A stretch of DNA of 64,000 nucleotides from Clostridium tunisiense TJ (GCF_000300195.1 NZ_AMQH01000005.1:248001-312000); one strand, 5' to 3'; positions 34,460 to 43,487 are shown, counted from the first letter of the stretch. The notes: a model not told the origin generated them from the sequence alone. Numbers and translations: made by a program.

Positions 34460-35701
34460 TTATAAGGATGGTAATTCTACAATGAAAGTTGTACTATGAT
34501 TTACTACGCTTCTAGCATAAATTTTCCCCCCATGATGCTCTACAATTGCTTTTGCAATTGAAAGTCCAAGTCCGTAGCCACCGCTTTTTCTTTCACGAGA
34601 CTTATCAATCCTATAAAACCTATCAAAAATTCTACTTAAATGATCTTCACTTATTCCCTTTCCTGTATTAGTTATGGAAAGAGTGGCATTACTATTTATC
34701 TTTTTTAAAGAAAGATTAATAGTACCCTTTGGTTCTGTGTATTTTACTGCGTTATCTAAAAGTATCATAACAACTTGTTTTATTTGCTCATTGTTTCCAT
34801 GGATTGTTAGTCCTTCCTCAAGATCATAATCAAATAAAATATTATTTTCAAAAATTACAGCCTCCATAGTTAAAATTACATTTTCAATAGTTTCGCTAAG
34901 ATTAAAGTTTGAAAAAATCATTTTCACATCAGAATAATCTATTTGGGTTAAGTAGAGTAAATCATTAGTTAGTTTCGACATTCTTTCAACTTCAGATTTA
35001 ATATAGTTTAGCCACTTCTTTTGACTATTTATTGAGTCTTCACCATTAGATAAAAGTACATCTACATTAGTATTAATAACTGCAAGAGGCGTTTTCAGCT
35101 CATGAGAAGCATCTCCAATAAATTGCTTTTGCTTTTCAAAAGCCTCTTTAATTGGTGCAATAGACTTATTAGCAAAAAATCTACTAATAAAGAAAATAGC
35201 AACTAACATTAATAAGGCAACGGCTAGGAAGGTTAAGATGAGGTTTGTGAGAATTGACTGCTGCCTTGTTATATCTAAAAATACAATCCTATGCCCATTC
35301 ATATAAGAAATTTTCACAAATGCCCAATGGTTATCATCTAATTTAAATCTTCCATTATCACTATTAAAGGATAATGCCTTTTCCTTAGCCTTTTCATAAA
35401 AATCTTCTTCCATATGAAAAATAGACAAAAGCGATACTGTTTTCCCATCATTGTCTGTGATTAGTGTAAAGGAAAGTGAGCGATCTTGAGGAGGAGTCAT
35501 GGCGTTAAAGTTCGGTATAGGTTCTTTCATATTATCCTTTTGTTTTTTATTAATATCAGATATTTTATGAAGCTCTAAATTTATATCTCTCTTAACATTA
35601 TTATAAGTAATTAGATAAATAGTAGAAAAAGCAATTACCATCATTACGGAAATTATTACAAGGTTTAGAATTAAAAATTTATTTCTAAGCTCCTTAAACA
35701 T
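34460..35701 (-). CDS. OmpR-partner sensor histidine kinase
   Basis: A 413-residue membrane kinase. Helices lie at about 12-33 and 152-174, flanking an extracellular sensor of about 115 residues without a known fold. Then come a short linker, the HisKA helix with His200 in IGDASHELKTPLAVI, and the HATPase boxes MILLDNAVKYTE, GKGIS and GGYGLGLSIAKAIVEHHGG. The ATG directly follows the regulator stop codon, with GGAGGAGAG inside the end of the regulator gene, so the pair is coupled. The signal is unknown. Confidence 0.94.
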   Translation of the reverse strand: MFKELRNKFLILNLVIISVMMVIAFSTIYLITYNNVKRDINLELHKISDINKKQKDNMKEPIPNFNAMTPPQDRSLSFTLITDNDGKTVSLLSIFHMEEDFYEKAKEKALSFNSDNGRFKLDDNHWAFVKISYMNGHRIVFLDITRQQSILTNLILTFLAVALLMLVAIFFISRFFANKSIAPIKEAFEKQKQFIGDASHELKTPLAVINTNVDVLLSNGEDSINSQKKWLNYIKSEVERMSKLTNDLLYLTQIDYSDVKMIFSNFNLSETIENVILTMEAVIFENNILFDYDLEEGLTIHGNNEQIKQVVMILLDNAVKYTEPKGTINLSLKKINSNATLSITNTGKGISEDHLSRIFDRFYRIDKSRERKSGGYGLGLSIAKAIVEHHGGKIYARSVVNHSTTFIVELPSL

Positions 35702-36376
35702 TTAGCTCTCCTCCAGTATATAACCAACGCCGCGAACAGTTGTTATTTTTACATTTGAGCATAAGTGGTTTAGCTTTTTTCTTAAAAAGGAAATATAAAC
35801 CTCCACATGATTATGCTCTACCTCAGAATCAAAGCCCCAAAGCTTTTCAATGATGAGCTCTTTTGAACTAGTTGACTTTTTTCTGTTTATTAAAAGCTCT
35901 AAAAGTTCACTTTCCTTTAAAATAAGCTTAACTTCTTTGTCTCTACAACCTAATCTTAAAGTATCTGGGGCAAGCTGAAGATCCCCAAATCTTAAAGTAT
36001 TGTCCTGAGCTACTTCACCCTTACGTCTAGCGATAGCTCTTATTCTAGCTAGCAGCTCTTCTGTTGCAAAGGGTTTAGGCAAGTAATCATCAGCACCACT
36101 GTCAAGACCTAAAACTTTATCCGAGATTTCACCTTTAGCTGTAAGGAGTATCACAGGAGTAGAAAGTCCTTCTTTTCGAATTTCTTTTAAAACACTTATA
36201 CCATCTAGCTTTGGCAGCATTATATCTAGTATTATTAAATCATAAATATTGCTTAAGGCATTATCAACACCAGCTTCACCATCATTTACAGCATCTACAG
36301 TATAATTGTTTTTTCTTAGTATTTGAGTTAAAGCTTCTGCTAAATGAACTTCATCTTCTACAATTAAGATTCTCAT
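35702..36376 (-). CDS. OmpR/PhoB family response regulator
   Basis: A 224-residue regulator with a receiver domain (Asp9 region VEDEVHLAEAL, phospho-acceptor Asp51 in LIILDIMLPKLDG, Lys in DDYLPKPFATEELLARI) and a C-terminal winged helix (LLINRKKSTSSKELIIEKLW, then VEVYISFLRKKL and TVRGVGYIL). AGGAAAT precedes the ATG. Paired TTAAGGTT boxes upstream of this operon and of the divergent VTC operon are the likely binding sites, predicting autoregulation and control of that operon. Confidence 0.95.
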   Translation of the reverse strand: MRILIVEDEVHLAEALTQILRKNNYTVDAVNDGEAGVDNALSNIYDLIILDIMLPKLDGISVLKEIRKEGLSTPVILLTAKGEISDKVLGLDSGADDYLPKPFATEELLARIRAIARRKGEVAQDNTLRFGDLQLAPDTLRLGCRDKEVKLILKESELLELLINRKKSTSSKELIIEKLWGFDSEVEHNHVEVYISFLRKKLNHLCSNVKITTVRGVGYILEES

Positions 36377-36485
36377 CTATTTCCTCCAAGTTTATAGTTA
36401 TTTAAAATCACACAACTTTTAATATAATTAGTTTAATATTTTATAATTTTATTAGGTGTTAATGCAATATATTTTCACTTAATTT

Positions 36486-36518
36486 ATTATAGCATGATAA
36501 ACCTTAAATTAACCTTAA
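36486..36518 (-). promoter_or_regulatory. Response-regulator box pair and minus-10 of the two-component operon
   Basis: On the minus strand TTAAGGTT occurs twice with an 11-base period (36518-36511 and 36507-36500), followed after eight bases by TATAAT (36491-36486). Direct repeats one helical turn apart at the minus-35 position are typical OmpR-family activation sites. Confidence 0.7.
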
Positions 36519-36599
36519 CTCATAAGTAGTTAGAGCCACTAAGATACTTTTCTGATTTTATAGGTATTAATTATTTTACTCTTATTTTCCTTAAAGCAT

Positions 36600-36631
36600 T
36601 TAAGGTTTCTTTAAGGTTGTCACTATAAAAT
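36600..36631 (+). promoter_or_regulatory. Response-regulator box pair and minus-10 of the VTC operon
   Basis: The same TTAAGGTT pair with 11-base period occurs at 36600-36607 and 36611-36618, here reading toward the VTC gene, followed by TATAAA (36624-36629) or TAAAAT (36626-36631). It mirrors the sites in front of the two-component operon. Confidence 0.7.
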
Positions 36632-36678
36632 AATATACATAAGAACAAGACAACCAGGTAAAGGAAGGGAGTAAGAGC

Positions 36679-37479
36679 ATGGCCATTGAGGTTTTTAACA
36701 GGCATGAATGTAAGTATTTAATAGAAGAAGCTGTATTTGGAGAAATTCAAGAGAAGCTTATAAAAGATATGGAACTAGATGAATACAATAAGAGCAAAGA
36801 TTTATATACTATAAGCAATATTTATTATGACACAAAGGACAATCATTTAATAAGAACATCTTTATCTAAACCAAGGTACAAGGAAAAGCTTCGACTAAGG
36901 TCCTATGGAATTCCAGGAGATGATGAAAAAGTCTATTTAGAAATTAAAAAAAAGGTTTGTGGTGTAGTAAATAAAAGAAGAACAAAATTAAGATTAAAAG
37001 AAGCCTATAATTTTGTTGCTACAGGTGAAAAACCAGAAATCAAAGCTTATATGAATAAACAGGTTATAAATGAAATTCAGTATATTTTAAGTATTTATGA
37101 TTTAGAACCAAAGCTTTATTTGGCTTACGATAGAAAAGCTCTTTTTAGCAAGGAAAATAGGGATTTAAGGATAACCTTCGATACTAATATAAGAACAAGA
37201 AGATATGATTTAGCTCTTGAAAAGGGAGATTATGGAGAAAGTTTATTAGATAAAGGTAAATGGCTTATGGAAATAAAGGCAGAAAAAAATATTCCTCTTT
37301 GGTTATCTAGTATGCTTTCAGAATATAAAGTATTTAAAACGAGTTTTTCAAAGTATGGAAAGGAATATGAGAAATTATTATTAAGAGAAAGAAGCTTGAA
37401 AGGAGAATTTGAACCATGTTTGAAGCAATGTCCAGCAGTTTATTCAGTGCAACCACAGTTAATACATCAATATCCTTAA
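36679..37479 (+). CDS. VTC-domain protein (polyphosphate polymerase-like)
   Basis: A 266-residue soluble protein of the CYTH-like VTC tunnel fold. Seen: FNRHECKYLIEE at the start, ISNIYYDTKDNHLIRTSLSK, YKEKLRLRSYG with the basic tunnel residues, KVYLEIKKKVCGVVNKRRTK, LYLAYDRKALFS, LRITFDTNIRTRRYDL and WLMEIKAEKNIPLWL. Yeast Vtc4 makes polyphosphate with this fold; bacterial relatives paired with DUF4956 are uncharacterised. GGAAGGGAG precedes the ATG. Its 3' end overlaps the next gene by 64 bases. The RR boxes upstream suggest control by the adjacent two-component system. Confidence 0.9.
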   Translation: MAIEVFNRHECKYLIEEAVFGEIQEKLIKDMELDEYNKSKDLYTISNIYYDTKDNHLIRTSLSKPRYKEKLRLRSYGIPGDDEKVYLEIKKKVCGVVNKRRTKLRLKEAYNFVATGEKPEIKAYMNKQVINEIQYILSIYDLEPKLYLAYDRKALFSKENRDLRITFDTNIRTRRYDLALEKGDYGESLLDKGKWLMEIKAEKNIPLWLSSMLSEYKVFKTSFSKYGKEYEKLLLRERSLKGEFEPCLKQCPAVYSVQPQLIHQYP

Positions 37480-38117
37480 TAAATTCAATATTAACTATAG
37501 TAGTATCTTTTATCTTAGGAGGAATCATAAGTTTAACTTATATGAAGACAACTAATAAAAGTAAGGGATATCCTCAAAATTTTTCCCTTACCTTAGTTAT
37601 TGTGCCAACAGTTATTGCCATAATTGTACTTTTAATTGGTAGCAATGTAGCTAGAGCTTTTAGCTTAGCAGGCGCATTTTCAATGATTAAATTTAGAAGT
37701 GCCCCAGGGGATCCAAAGGATATAGCTTATGTGCTATTTACTATGGCAGCTGGTCTGGCTTGTGGAGTTGGAGCTTTTGGGTATGCAGTATTGTTTACAA
37801 TATTTCTTTGTATTCTTATGTTTGTTCTTAATTTAGTTAATTTTGGAGGACAAAAGCTAGAACAAAAGGTACTTAAAATTACTATTCCAGAGGATTTAGA
37901 CTATGAGGGAGTTTTTGATAGTATTTTTATGGAGCATGTTGCAAACTATGAACTTATAAAGGTGAAAACTACAGATTTAGGAAGTCTATTTCAACTTTCT
38001 TATATGATAACCATGAAAAAAGACGTCAGTGAAAAAGAATTTTTAGATGCACTTAGGTGCAGAAATGGTAATTTAAATATTATTTTATCTAGGTATGTGG
38101 ATAGACCTGAGTATTAA
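37416..38117 (+). CDS. DUF4956 membrane protein
   Basis: A 233-residue protein with about four helices in the first half (INSILTIVVSFILGGIISLT, FSLTLVIVPTVIAIIVLLIG, MAAGLACGVGAFGYAVLFTI, FLCILMFVLNLV) and a soluble C-terminal domain of about 85 residues. The conserved SLAGAFSMIKFRSAPGDPKD loop is present. It commonly sits next to VTC-domain genes, sometimes with CotH, and may be the membrane partner that moves or senses the polymer. AAAGGAG lies ten bases before this ATG, inside the VTC gene, so the 64-base overlap is real and implies coupling. Confidence 0.9.
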   Translation: MFEAMSSSLFSATTVNTSISLINSILTIVVSFILGGIISLTYMKTTNKSKGYPQNFSLTLVIVPTVIAIIVLLIGSNVARAFSLAGAFSMIKFRSAPGDPKDIAYVLFTMAAGLACGVGAFGYAVLFTIFLCILMFVLNLVNFGGQKLEQKVLKITIPEDLDYEGVFDSIFMEHVANYELIKVKTTDLGSLFQLSYMITMKKDVSEKEFLDALRCRNGNLNIILSRYVDRPEY

Positions 38118-38214
38118 GAGGTATTTAGGAAGGTAGTTAATTTATTTAAATGTATAAATACATTTGCATTGCAAAAAATACTGGGGATAAATACATAATA
38201 AGAGGTGGAATAAA

Positions 38215-38814
38215 ATGAAAAAAGTATTATACATTAAAGCTAACCCAAAACCAGATTCCGAGTCAAACACTTTCAAGCTTTCTAATGAATTCATAGAAGA
38301 GTATAGAAAGAAAAACCCAGGTGATGAAATAATTGTTTTAGATTTATATAAGGAAAATATACGACCTTTGGATAATGAAATGATTACTAATATGTTTTCT
38401 GGAGTAAAGGATGAAGTTTATGAATATGCTAAGTTATTTGCATCTGCTGATAAATATGTAATTGCAGCACCTATGTGGAATTTAAGCATTCCAGCAATTT
38501 TAAAAGTGTATTTTGATTACGTAAGTTATGTAGGAATAGCTTTTAAATATACAGACCAAGGTGCTGTTGGGCTACTTTCTGACAAAGGAAAAAAAGCAAT
38601 TCATATTGTTTCAAGAGGTGGAGCATATAGTGAGGGTCCTGCTGCAGATTATGAAATGGGAGACAAATATATAAGAACTATACTAGGGTTCTTCGGCATC
38701 TATGATATAAAGACTTTAGCTCTTGAGCTTACAAATGTACTTCAAGGAGAAGAATTAGAAAAAGTTACACATAGAAGTTATGAAGAAGGTAGAAGAATGG
38801 CGAGGGAGTTTTAG
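38215..38814 (+). CDS. azoR: FMN-dependent NADH:quinone/azo reductase
   Basis: A 199-residue flavodoxin-fold enzyme of the AzoR family. The FMN phosphate loop is KANPKPDSESNTFKLS, the PMWNLSIPAILKVYFDYV segment holds the typical P-M-W-N contact, and SRGGAYSEGPA binds the flavin ring. It reduces quinones, azo dyes and nitro compounds using NADH and protects against electrophiles. AGAGGTGG precedes the ATG. It is separate from the VTC operon by 97 bases and followed by its own terminator. Confidence 0.93.
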   Translation: MKKVLYIKANPKPDSESNTFKLSNEFIEEYRKKNPGDEIIVLDLYKENIRPLDNEMITNMFSGVKDEVYEYAKLFASADKYVIAAPMWNLSIPAILKVYFDYVSYVGIAFKYTDQGAVGLLSDKGKKAIHIVSRGGAYSEGPAADYEMGDKYIRTILGFFGIYDIKTLALELTNVLQGEELEKVTHRSYEEGRRMAREF

Positions 38815-38940
38815 CTTAATTTAAATTAATAAATTCAGAAAAAAATAGACTACTAATTAATTTTTAAACTTATAAATTCTTTAAGTTTAAACGCTAATTT
38901 TATTAACACTTACTTTTAAGAACTATTAAAACTAGCTTGT

Positions 38941-38982
38941 AAAATCCTCTTGTAAACCTAATTTTTGCAGGAGGTTTTTTAA
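38941..38982 (+). terminator. Terminator after azoR
   Basis: CCTCTTGT pairs with GCAGGAGG (8 bp with two G-T pairs), flanked by AAAA and a run of six Ts. Confidence 0.75.
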
Positions 38983-39020
38983 TTTGATTTTCTCTAAAAT
39001 TACTTGAGTATTTAGTAGAT

Positions 39021-39049
39021 TTTACAAAAACAAAGTTTTCTGATATAAT
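39021..39049 (+). promoter_or_regulatory. Sigma-A promoter with a long leader before the DUF155 gene
   Basis: TTTACA (39021-39026) and TATAAT (39044-39049) with a 17-base spacer. Transcription from here would give a leader of about 355 bases before the gene at 39414. I recognise no riboswitch class in that leader; it has a GAACC/GGTTC hairpin near 39264-39280. Confidence 0.6.
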
Positions 39050-39379
39050 TATACAAGCATATTGTTACATATAAATTATCAGTTTTAATTACTATAGGCT
39101 TCCATGGGTAAAGAATATCTTATGTACCACGAAAGGTCTTAAGGTTGCCAAGGTGGTTATACATAAATTAAGTATTGACTTTAGTTTACTATAGTAGCAT
39201 TTCTTAAATTAAATTTCTAAAGGCTTCTAAAGAAAAACTATTAATTATGTAAAGCCTTAAAAGAACCGAATTAGGGTTCATATATAATTTTAGTTTTTAA
39301 TTTATTTTGCATAAAATAATCAAGTCTTTATAACCAAAGAAAAAAAGATTTGAAATCACATATAAAGGGGAGGGCATAT

Positions 39380-39412
39380 TTGTCTTTAAACAAAGTTTTA
39401 AAGATGAAGTAA
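39380..39412 (+). CDS. Possible ten-codon leader ORF coupled to the DUF155 gene
   Basis: A strong AAGGGGAGGG site (39365-39374) precedes a TTG that opens a ten-residue frame (MSLNKVLKMK) ending in TAA one base before the ATG of the DUF155 gene, which itself lacks a ribosome binding site. This layout suggests translational coupling through a mini-ORF. A frameshift that hides a longer N-terminus is the alternative. Confidence 0.35.
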   Translation: MSLNKVLKMK

Positions 39413-39413
39413 T

Positions 39414-40238
39414 ATGATGAAAACCTATAAGTTTACTGCATATGATGTTTGTGATGAAATTGCACTAAATATTATTGCACAGCATTTTAATCTTAACAAG
39501 AAATTAAAGTGGGAAGATACTATACTTTTAAAAGAGAATAACTTAAATGGAATAGTATCTGATACTGAAAATAAGTATATATTTTTATATCACTTTGGAA
39601 GTATAGTATTTGTTAATTTCGAATACCATGAAGTTATGGATGCTATCAAGTATTTTAAAAACATTAGTAGTAAGTGTTTTAAAGATATGAACAAAAACTA
39701 TTACACCGAAGAATTTACTCTTTTTGTAGATGAAAGTAAGGAGTTAGAAATAAGCTTTGATTCCATGACTATAGGAACACTGAATGAAACCTATATGGCT
39801 ACCTTATCTTTAGTTTTATCTAAGTCTGTTTCCTTGGATAAAATTGAGCAGGATATAGAAATTCTTACTGATGAAGTGGAAAGTGTGATGGATTACTTAG
39901 ATAGAGGTGCTTTTACCCTAAAAGACAAGGATCTTGCAAAGTTATCTTCAAAGATACTTCGTGGTAAATTTGATATAGTATCTTACTTAAGGCTTCTAGA
40001 TAAACCAGATATTGCATGGAGAAATGAATTTGCTGAAGAGCTTTACCTAGAGCTGATTGATTTATTTGACATTGCAGAAAGATTTGAAAAAATTAAAAAC
40101 AAAACTGAAGTTTTATTAAATGTTATAGAAGTATTTTCTACAATTATGCATTCAAAAAAAGGTAATACTTTAGAATGGATAGTTATAATCCTAATTGCTT
40201 TCGAACTTATACTTCCTATATTTGAAATGCTTTTTTAA
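39414..40238 (+). CDS. RMD1/YagE (DUF155) family protein
   Basis: A 274-residue protein of the DUF155 family. The N-terminal half is a beta-rich domain (IFLYHFGSIVFVNFEYHEVM) and the C-terminal half is helical with VLSKSVSLDKIEQDIEILTD, followed by one C-terminal membrane helix (WIVIILIAFELILPIFEMLF). Yeast homologues RMD1 and RMD8 act in sporulation and membrane contexts and a mitochondrial form helps ribosome anchoring; bacterial function is unknown. The start has no good ribosome binding site of its own. Two ATGs in tandem (39414, 39417) are possible starts. Confidence 0.88.
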   Translation: MMKTYKFTAYDVCDEIALNIIAQHFNLNKKLKWEDTILLKENNLNGIVSDTENKYIFLYHFGSIVFVNFEYHEVMDAIKYFKNISSKCFKDMNKNYYTEEFTLFVDESKELEISFDSMTIGTLNETYMATLSLVLSKSVSLDKIEQDIEILTDEVESVMDYLDRGAFTLKDKDLAKLSSKILRGKFDIVSYLRLLDKPDIAWRNEFAEELYLELIDLFDIAERFEKIKNKTEVLLNVIEVFSTIMHSKKGNTLEWIVIILIAFELILPIFEMLF

Positions 40239-40323
40239 TAAGTAAGTATGGAGCATAAACATAAGAGATATATAATTATTTTCAAAAAGTTTATAAAGTA
40301 ACTTTACTTATTATTATTAATAT

Positions 40324-40365
40324 AAAATCCTGTGATATTTGAAATATTGCAGGATTTTTTCATTT
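40324..40365 (+). terminator. Terminator after the DUF155 gene
   Basis: AAATCCTGTGATATT pairs with AATATTGCAGGATTT (15 bp, two wobble pairs) and runs into six Ts. Confidence 0.88.
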
Positions 40366-40492
40366 TACAGAATTATTTAAGAAAAAATTAAATATACATG
40401 CATGGAAATAAGGTAGTAAACAAGTTGACTAAAGAAAATCACAGGAGTATGCTTTTATAGGGAATAAAACTAATCTTAGGAGTGATGGTTAC

Positions 40493-42118
40493 ATGAAACC
40501 AAAATTATTAAGGATGATAGAAAGAAAGGAGATTACTAAGGAAAGAGTTTTAAAGGATATAATTGCAGGAATTATAGTTGCTATTATAGCATTGCCATTG
40601 TCTGTAGCACTAGGAATTTCCTCAGGAGTATCTCCAGAAAAAGGACTTATAACGGCGATTATAGCAGGATTTTTAATTTCCTTTTTAGGGGGAAGCAGAG
40701 TTCAAATTGGTGGACCTACAGGAGCCTTTGTTGTAATTGTTTATGGTATTATTCAAAGTTATGGCATAGAGGGCCTTATTATATCTACAATTATGGCAGG
40801 AATTATTTTAATAGTTTTAGGATTGCTTAGATTTGGAAGTGTGATTAAGTTTGTGCCTCACCCAATAACTGTTGGGTTTACTTCAGGGATAGCTATAACC
40901 TTACTTTCAACACAAGTTAAGGATTTTCTGGGACTAACTATAGATAAAGTACCAGCAGAATTTATTGGGAAGTGGGAAGCATATTTTGCGCACCTTAATA
41001 CCTTTAATTTAACAGCATTTTTAGTAGGACTTGGGTCATTACTTATTATGATTTTGTGGCCTAAAATTAACAAAACAATACCTGGTTCATTAGTTGCATT
41101 AATAGTAGCTACCTTGGTGGTTAGTCTATTTAACCTTCCAGTAGAGACTATAGGTAGTAGATTTAATAATATTTCATCTACAATTCCTGTTCCAATGTTA
41201 CCAAAGGTAAGTTTTGACACTATAAAAAACTTGTTAAGTCCAGCCTTAACTATTGCAATACTTGCTGCCATAGAGTCCCTACTTTCCGCAGTAGTAGCTG
41301 ACGGAATGATAGGAGGCAAGCATGATTCAAATATGGAATTAATAGCTCAAGGTGTAGCCAATGTGGCTTCAGGTCTGTTTGGCGGAATTCCAGCTACGGG
41401 AGCTATTGCAAGAACTGCTGCCAATGTGAAAAATGGAGGAAGAAGTCCTATTTCAGGAATTGTCCATGCAGTAACTTTACTTTTAATAATGTTAGTGTTC
41501 ATGCCTTTGGCAAAGTTAATACCAATGACTACCTTAGGAGCTATACTAATATTGGTATCTTATAATATGGGGGAATGGAAAACCTTCTATTCTCTTTTGA
41601 AAGCACCAAAAAGCGATGTAGCTATACTTTTAATAACATTCTTTTTAACAGTAGTATTTGACCTAGTGGTTGCTATTGAAATAGGAATGGTACTTGCTAT
41701 GTTCCTTTTCATGAAACGAATTGCAGATACTACAAAAATAGAAACTATGGTATTATGCAGTGAAGGAGAAGAGGAACAGGTAAGAGATGAAAACTCTAAA
41801 GATAATATATTGGTGTATGAAATAAATGGACCTTTATTCTTTGGGATAGTTCATAATTTTATGGATGTAATGAAAGAGATAAATTCTTCTTATGAAGTAT
41901 TAATACTTGATATGAAAAATGCAAATGCTATAGACTCTACGGCCATGGAGGCTCTGGAGAATCTTTATAAAAGATGTGAAAAACATAATATTAAACTTTT
42001 ACTAGCAAATATACAAGAGCAGCCTCATAAGGTTTTAAAAGGAATGGGATTCTTAAAACTAGTTGGTGAAGAAGCTATATTCGATGACAGAGAAGAAGCT
42101 TTAAAATCAGTGGCTTAA
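40493..42118 (+). CDS. SulP family anion transporter with STAS domain
   Basis: A 541-residue transporter. The membrane domain (to about residue 410) has the SulP start DIIAGIIVAIIALPLSVALG, the GGSRVQIGGPTGAFVVIVYG motif that forms the anion site, and VANVASGLFGGIPATGAIAR. The C-terminal STAS domain (about 440-541) includes VLILDMKNANAIDSTAMEAL. SulP proteins carry sulfate, bicarbonate or dicarboxylates; which one is not decided by these motifs. AGGAG precedes the ATG. Monocistronic with a strong terminator. Confidence 0.93.
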   Translation: MKPKLLRMIERKEITKERVLKDIIAGIIVAIIALPLSVALGISSGVSPEKGLITAIIAGFLISFLGGSRVQIGGPTGAFVVIVYGIIQSYGIEGLIISTIMAGIILIVLGLLRFGSVIKFVPHPITVGFTSGIAITLLSTQVKDFLGLTIDKVPAEFIGKWEAYFAHLNTFNLTAFLVGLGSLLIMILWPKINKTIPGSLVALIVATLVVSLFNLPVETIGSRFNNISSTIPVPMLPKVSFDTIKNLLSPALTIAILAAIESLLSAVVADGMIGGKHDSNMELIAQGVANVASGLFGGIPATGAIARTAANVKNGGRSPISGIVHAVTLLLIMLVFMPLAKLIPMTTLGAILILVSYNMGEWKTFYSLLKAPKSDVAILLITFFLTVVFDLVVAIEIGMVLAMFLFMKRIADTTKIETMVLCSEGEEEQVRDENSKDNILVYEINGPLFFGIVHNFMDVMKEINSSYEVLILDMKNANAIDSTAMEALENLYKRCEKHNIKLLLANIQEQPHKVLKGMGFLKLVGEEAIFDDREEALKSVA

Positions 42119-42124
42119 AAATAG

Positions 42125-42169
42125 AGGACAAAAATGTGTTATTTAATGATGCATTTTTGTCCTTTTTTT
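42125..42169 (+). terminator. Terminator after the SulP gene
   Basis: AGGACAAAAATG pairs perfectly with CATTTTTGTCCT and is followed by seven Ts. Confidence 0.93.
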
Positions 42170-42356
42170 CATAGAAATCTGTGTAATCCATAAGATGTAG
42201 ATTTCTACTAGTATAGGTTTCTCAGATAAAATAGAACAAGAATCTTATTAAGGATTTTCAGCTCTAATTAAATAACCTTATATGAAAGATTAGCTTCAGA
42301 GAAGGCTTTAACTTAAAAGGGCAAGAGAATTACTCGGATAAAACAAGATTAAAAGT

Positions 42357-43127
42357 TTATCTTATAAAAACCATAGTATCTTCATTAGACATATCCTCAG
42401 AAAATTTATAACCCACTAAATTGAAATCTTTGATTTTCGCTACTTCGCAAATTCCATTTTTCATAATATAACTTGTCATAAGCCCTCTAGCCTTTTTAGC
42501 GTGTACTCCTATAATTTTATATTGATTATTTTTACTCTCTTTGAAAGAGATATTCATTATCTTAATTTTTTTAGAAAGTTGTTTTAAGTTAAGAGATTTA
42601 GAGTACTCTTCTGAGGCAAGATTAATTAAAATCTTATCACCTCTGCTATTTAAAACCTCTTGCTCTATATGGAAACTTAGCTTTTCTCCCCAGTATTCAT
42701 ATAGATTTTTTGAGCAATTAACCTGTAATTTTGTGCCCATTTCAAGTCTATGTTCCTTTATTAAGTCTAAAGGCCTCAAGACTCCATAAAGTCCAGATAA
42801 TATTCTTAGGTTTTCTTGTGCAAAATGGATGTGCTCTTGAGAAAATTCTTCAATGTTTAAGCCTTTATATACATCACCTTTAAAGACGAATATTGCTTCC
42901 TTGGCCTTTTGGGATGCAGCATCATTTAAAATCTGAAACCTTTCATAATTTAATTTGGCTAAGTTCTCACTTATACTCATTAATTTACCAACTTCTTCTG
43001 AAGTTAACTTTCTTAGTACTTCTCCTAATTCAAAGGCTTCCTTTAGAAATATAGGTGACGTAAACTCTAAGTTTGATCTTGGACTTTCAAAGTCTAAGGT
43101 TTTTGCTGGTGAAATAATTGTAATCAT
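42357..43127 (-). CDS. yaaA: Peroxide stress protein YaaA (UPF0246)
   Basis: A 256-residue protein with the family start MITIISPAKTLDFES and later motifs AIFVFKGDVYKGL, LRILSGLYGVLRPLDLIKEH, RLEMGTKL, INLASEEYSKSL and AKKARGLMTSYIM. E. coli YaaA lowers free intracellular iron during peroxide stress and binds DNA; the fold resembles a helix-hairpin-helix protein. AAAGGAG precedes the ATG. It is alone and convergent with the SulP gene; its presence with NADH oxidase and MsrA shows oxygen-stress capacity. Confidence 0.95.
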   Translation of the reverse strand: MITIISPAKTLDFESPRSNLEFTSPIFLKEAFELGEVLRKLTSEEVGKLMSISENLAKLNYERFQILNDAASQKAKEAIFVFKGDVYKGLNIEEFSQEHIHFAQENLRILSGLYGVLRPLDLIKEHRLEMGTKLQVNCSKNLYEYWGEKLSFHIEQEVLNSRGDKILINLASEEYSKSLNLKQLSKKIKIMNISFKESKNNQYKIIGVHAKKARGLMTSYIMKNGICEVAKIKDFNLVGYKFSEDMSNEDTMVFIR

Positions 43128-43487
43128 TAAAAGCTCCTTTTATTTATAAAATTTAATCTGCATTATAGAAGCAAATTAGATTTAGTTTTTAAATACATTA
43201 TATAAAAGTTGTCCAAAGGTTTCTATATTAAATAATAATTTTTAGTGGGGGCAATTTGTATTTCTAATAGACAAGTTTCCATTTATAAAAAGGTTAATGG
43301 AAGTTATTTACTTATTGACTAATATGGAAGTTTTATTAGGAATGATAGCAAGAAATTATATAGGTTTTAGTATAAAACCATTATCTTACAAAAAACAATA
43401 ACCTTTTTTCCATAATTAAATATAATGAATATATATGGCGTTTTGATTCTTATTAATAATGCCAAACAATTTAAATAAGGAGAATAT
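43128..43487. other. Divergent intergenic region with a possible small coding scrap
   Basis: Mostly AT-rich spacer. A plus-strand frame at 43297-43404 would encode about 35 residues (start MEVIYLLTNMEVLLGMIARN) and is open further upstream without a start codon, which may be a gene relic. The evidence is weak because short open frames are common here. Confidence 0.3.

Noticed and set aside
42356-42392. No feature; check of the SulP-yaaA spacer for a small gene
   Set aside because: Only AT-rich spacer and the SulP terminator were found between 42119 and 42356.
43297-43404. Possible 35-codon gene MEVIYLLTNM...
   Set aside because: Ribosome binding site is poor and the frame continues upstream without a start; kept only as a remark in the intergenic entry.
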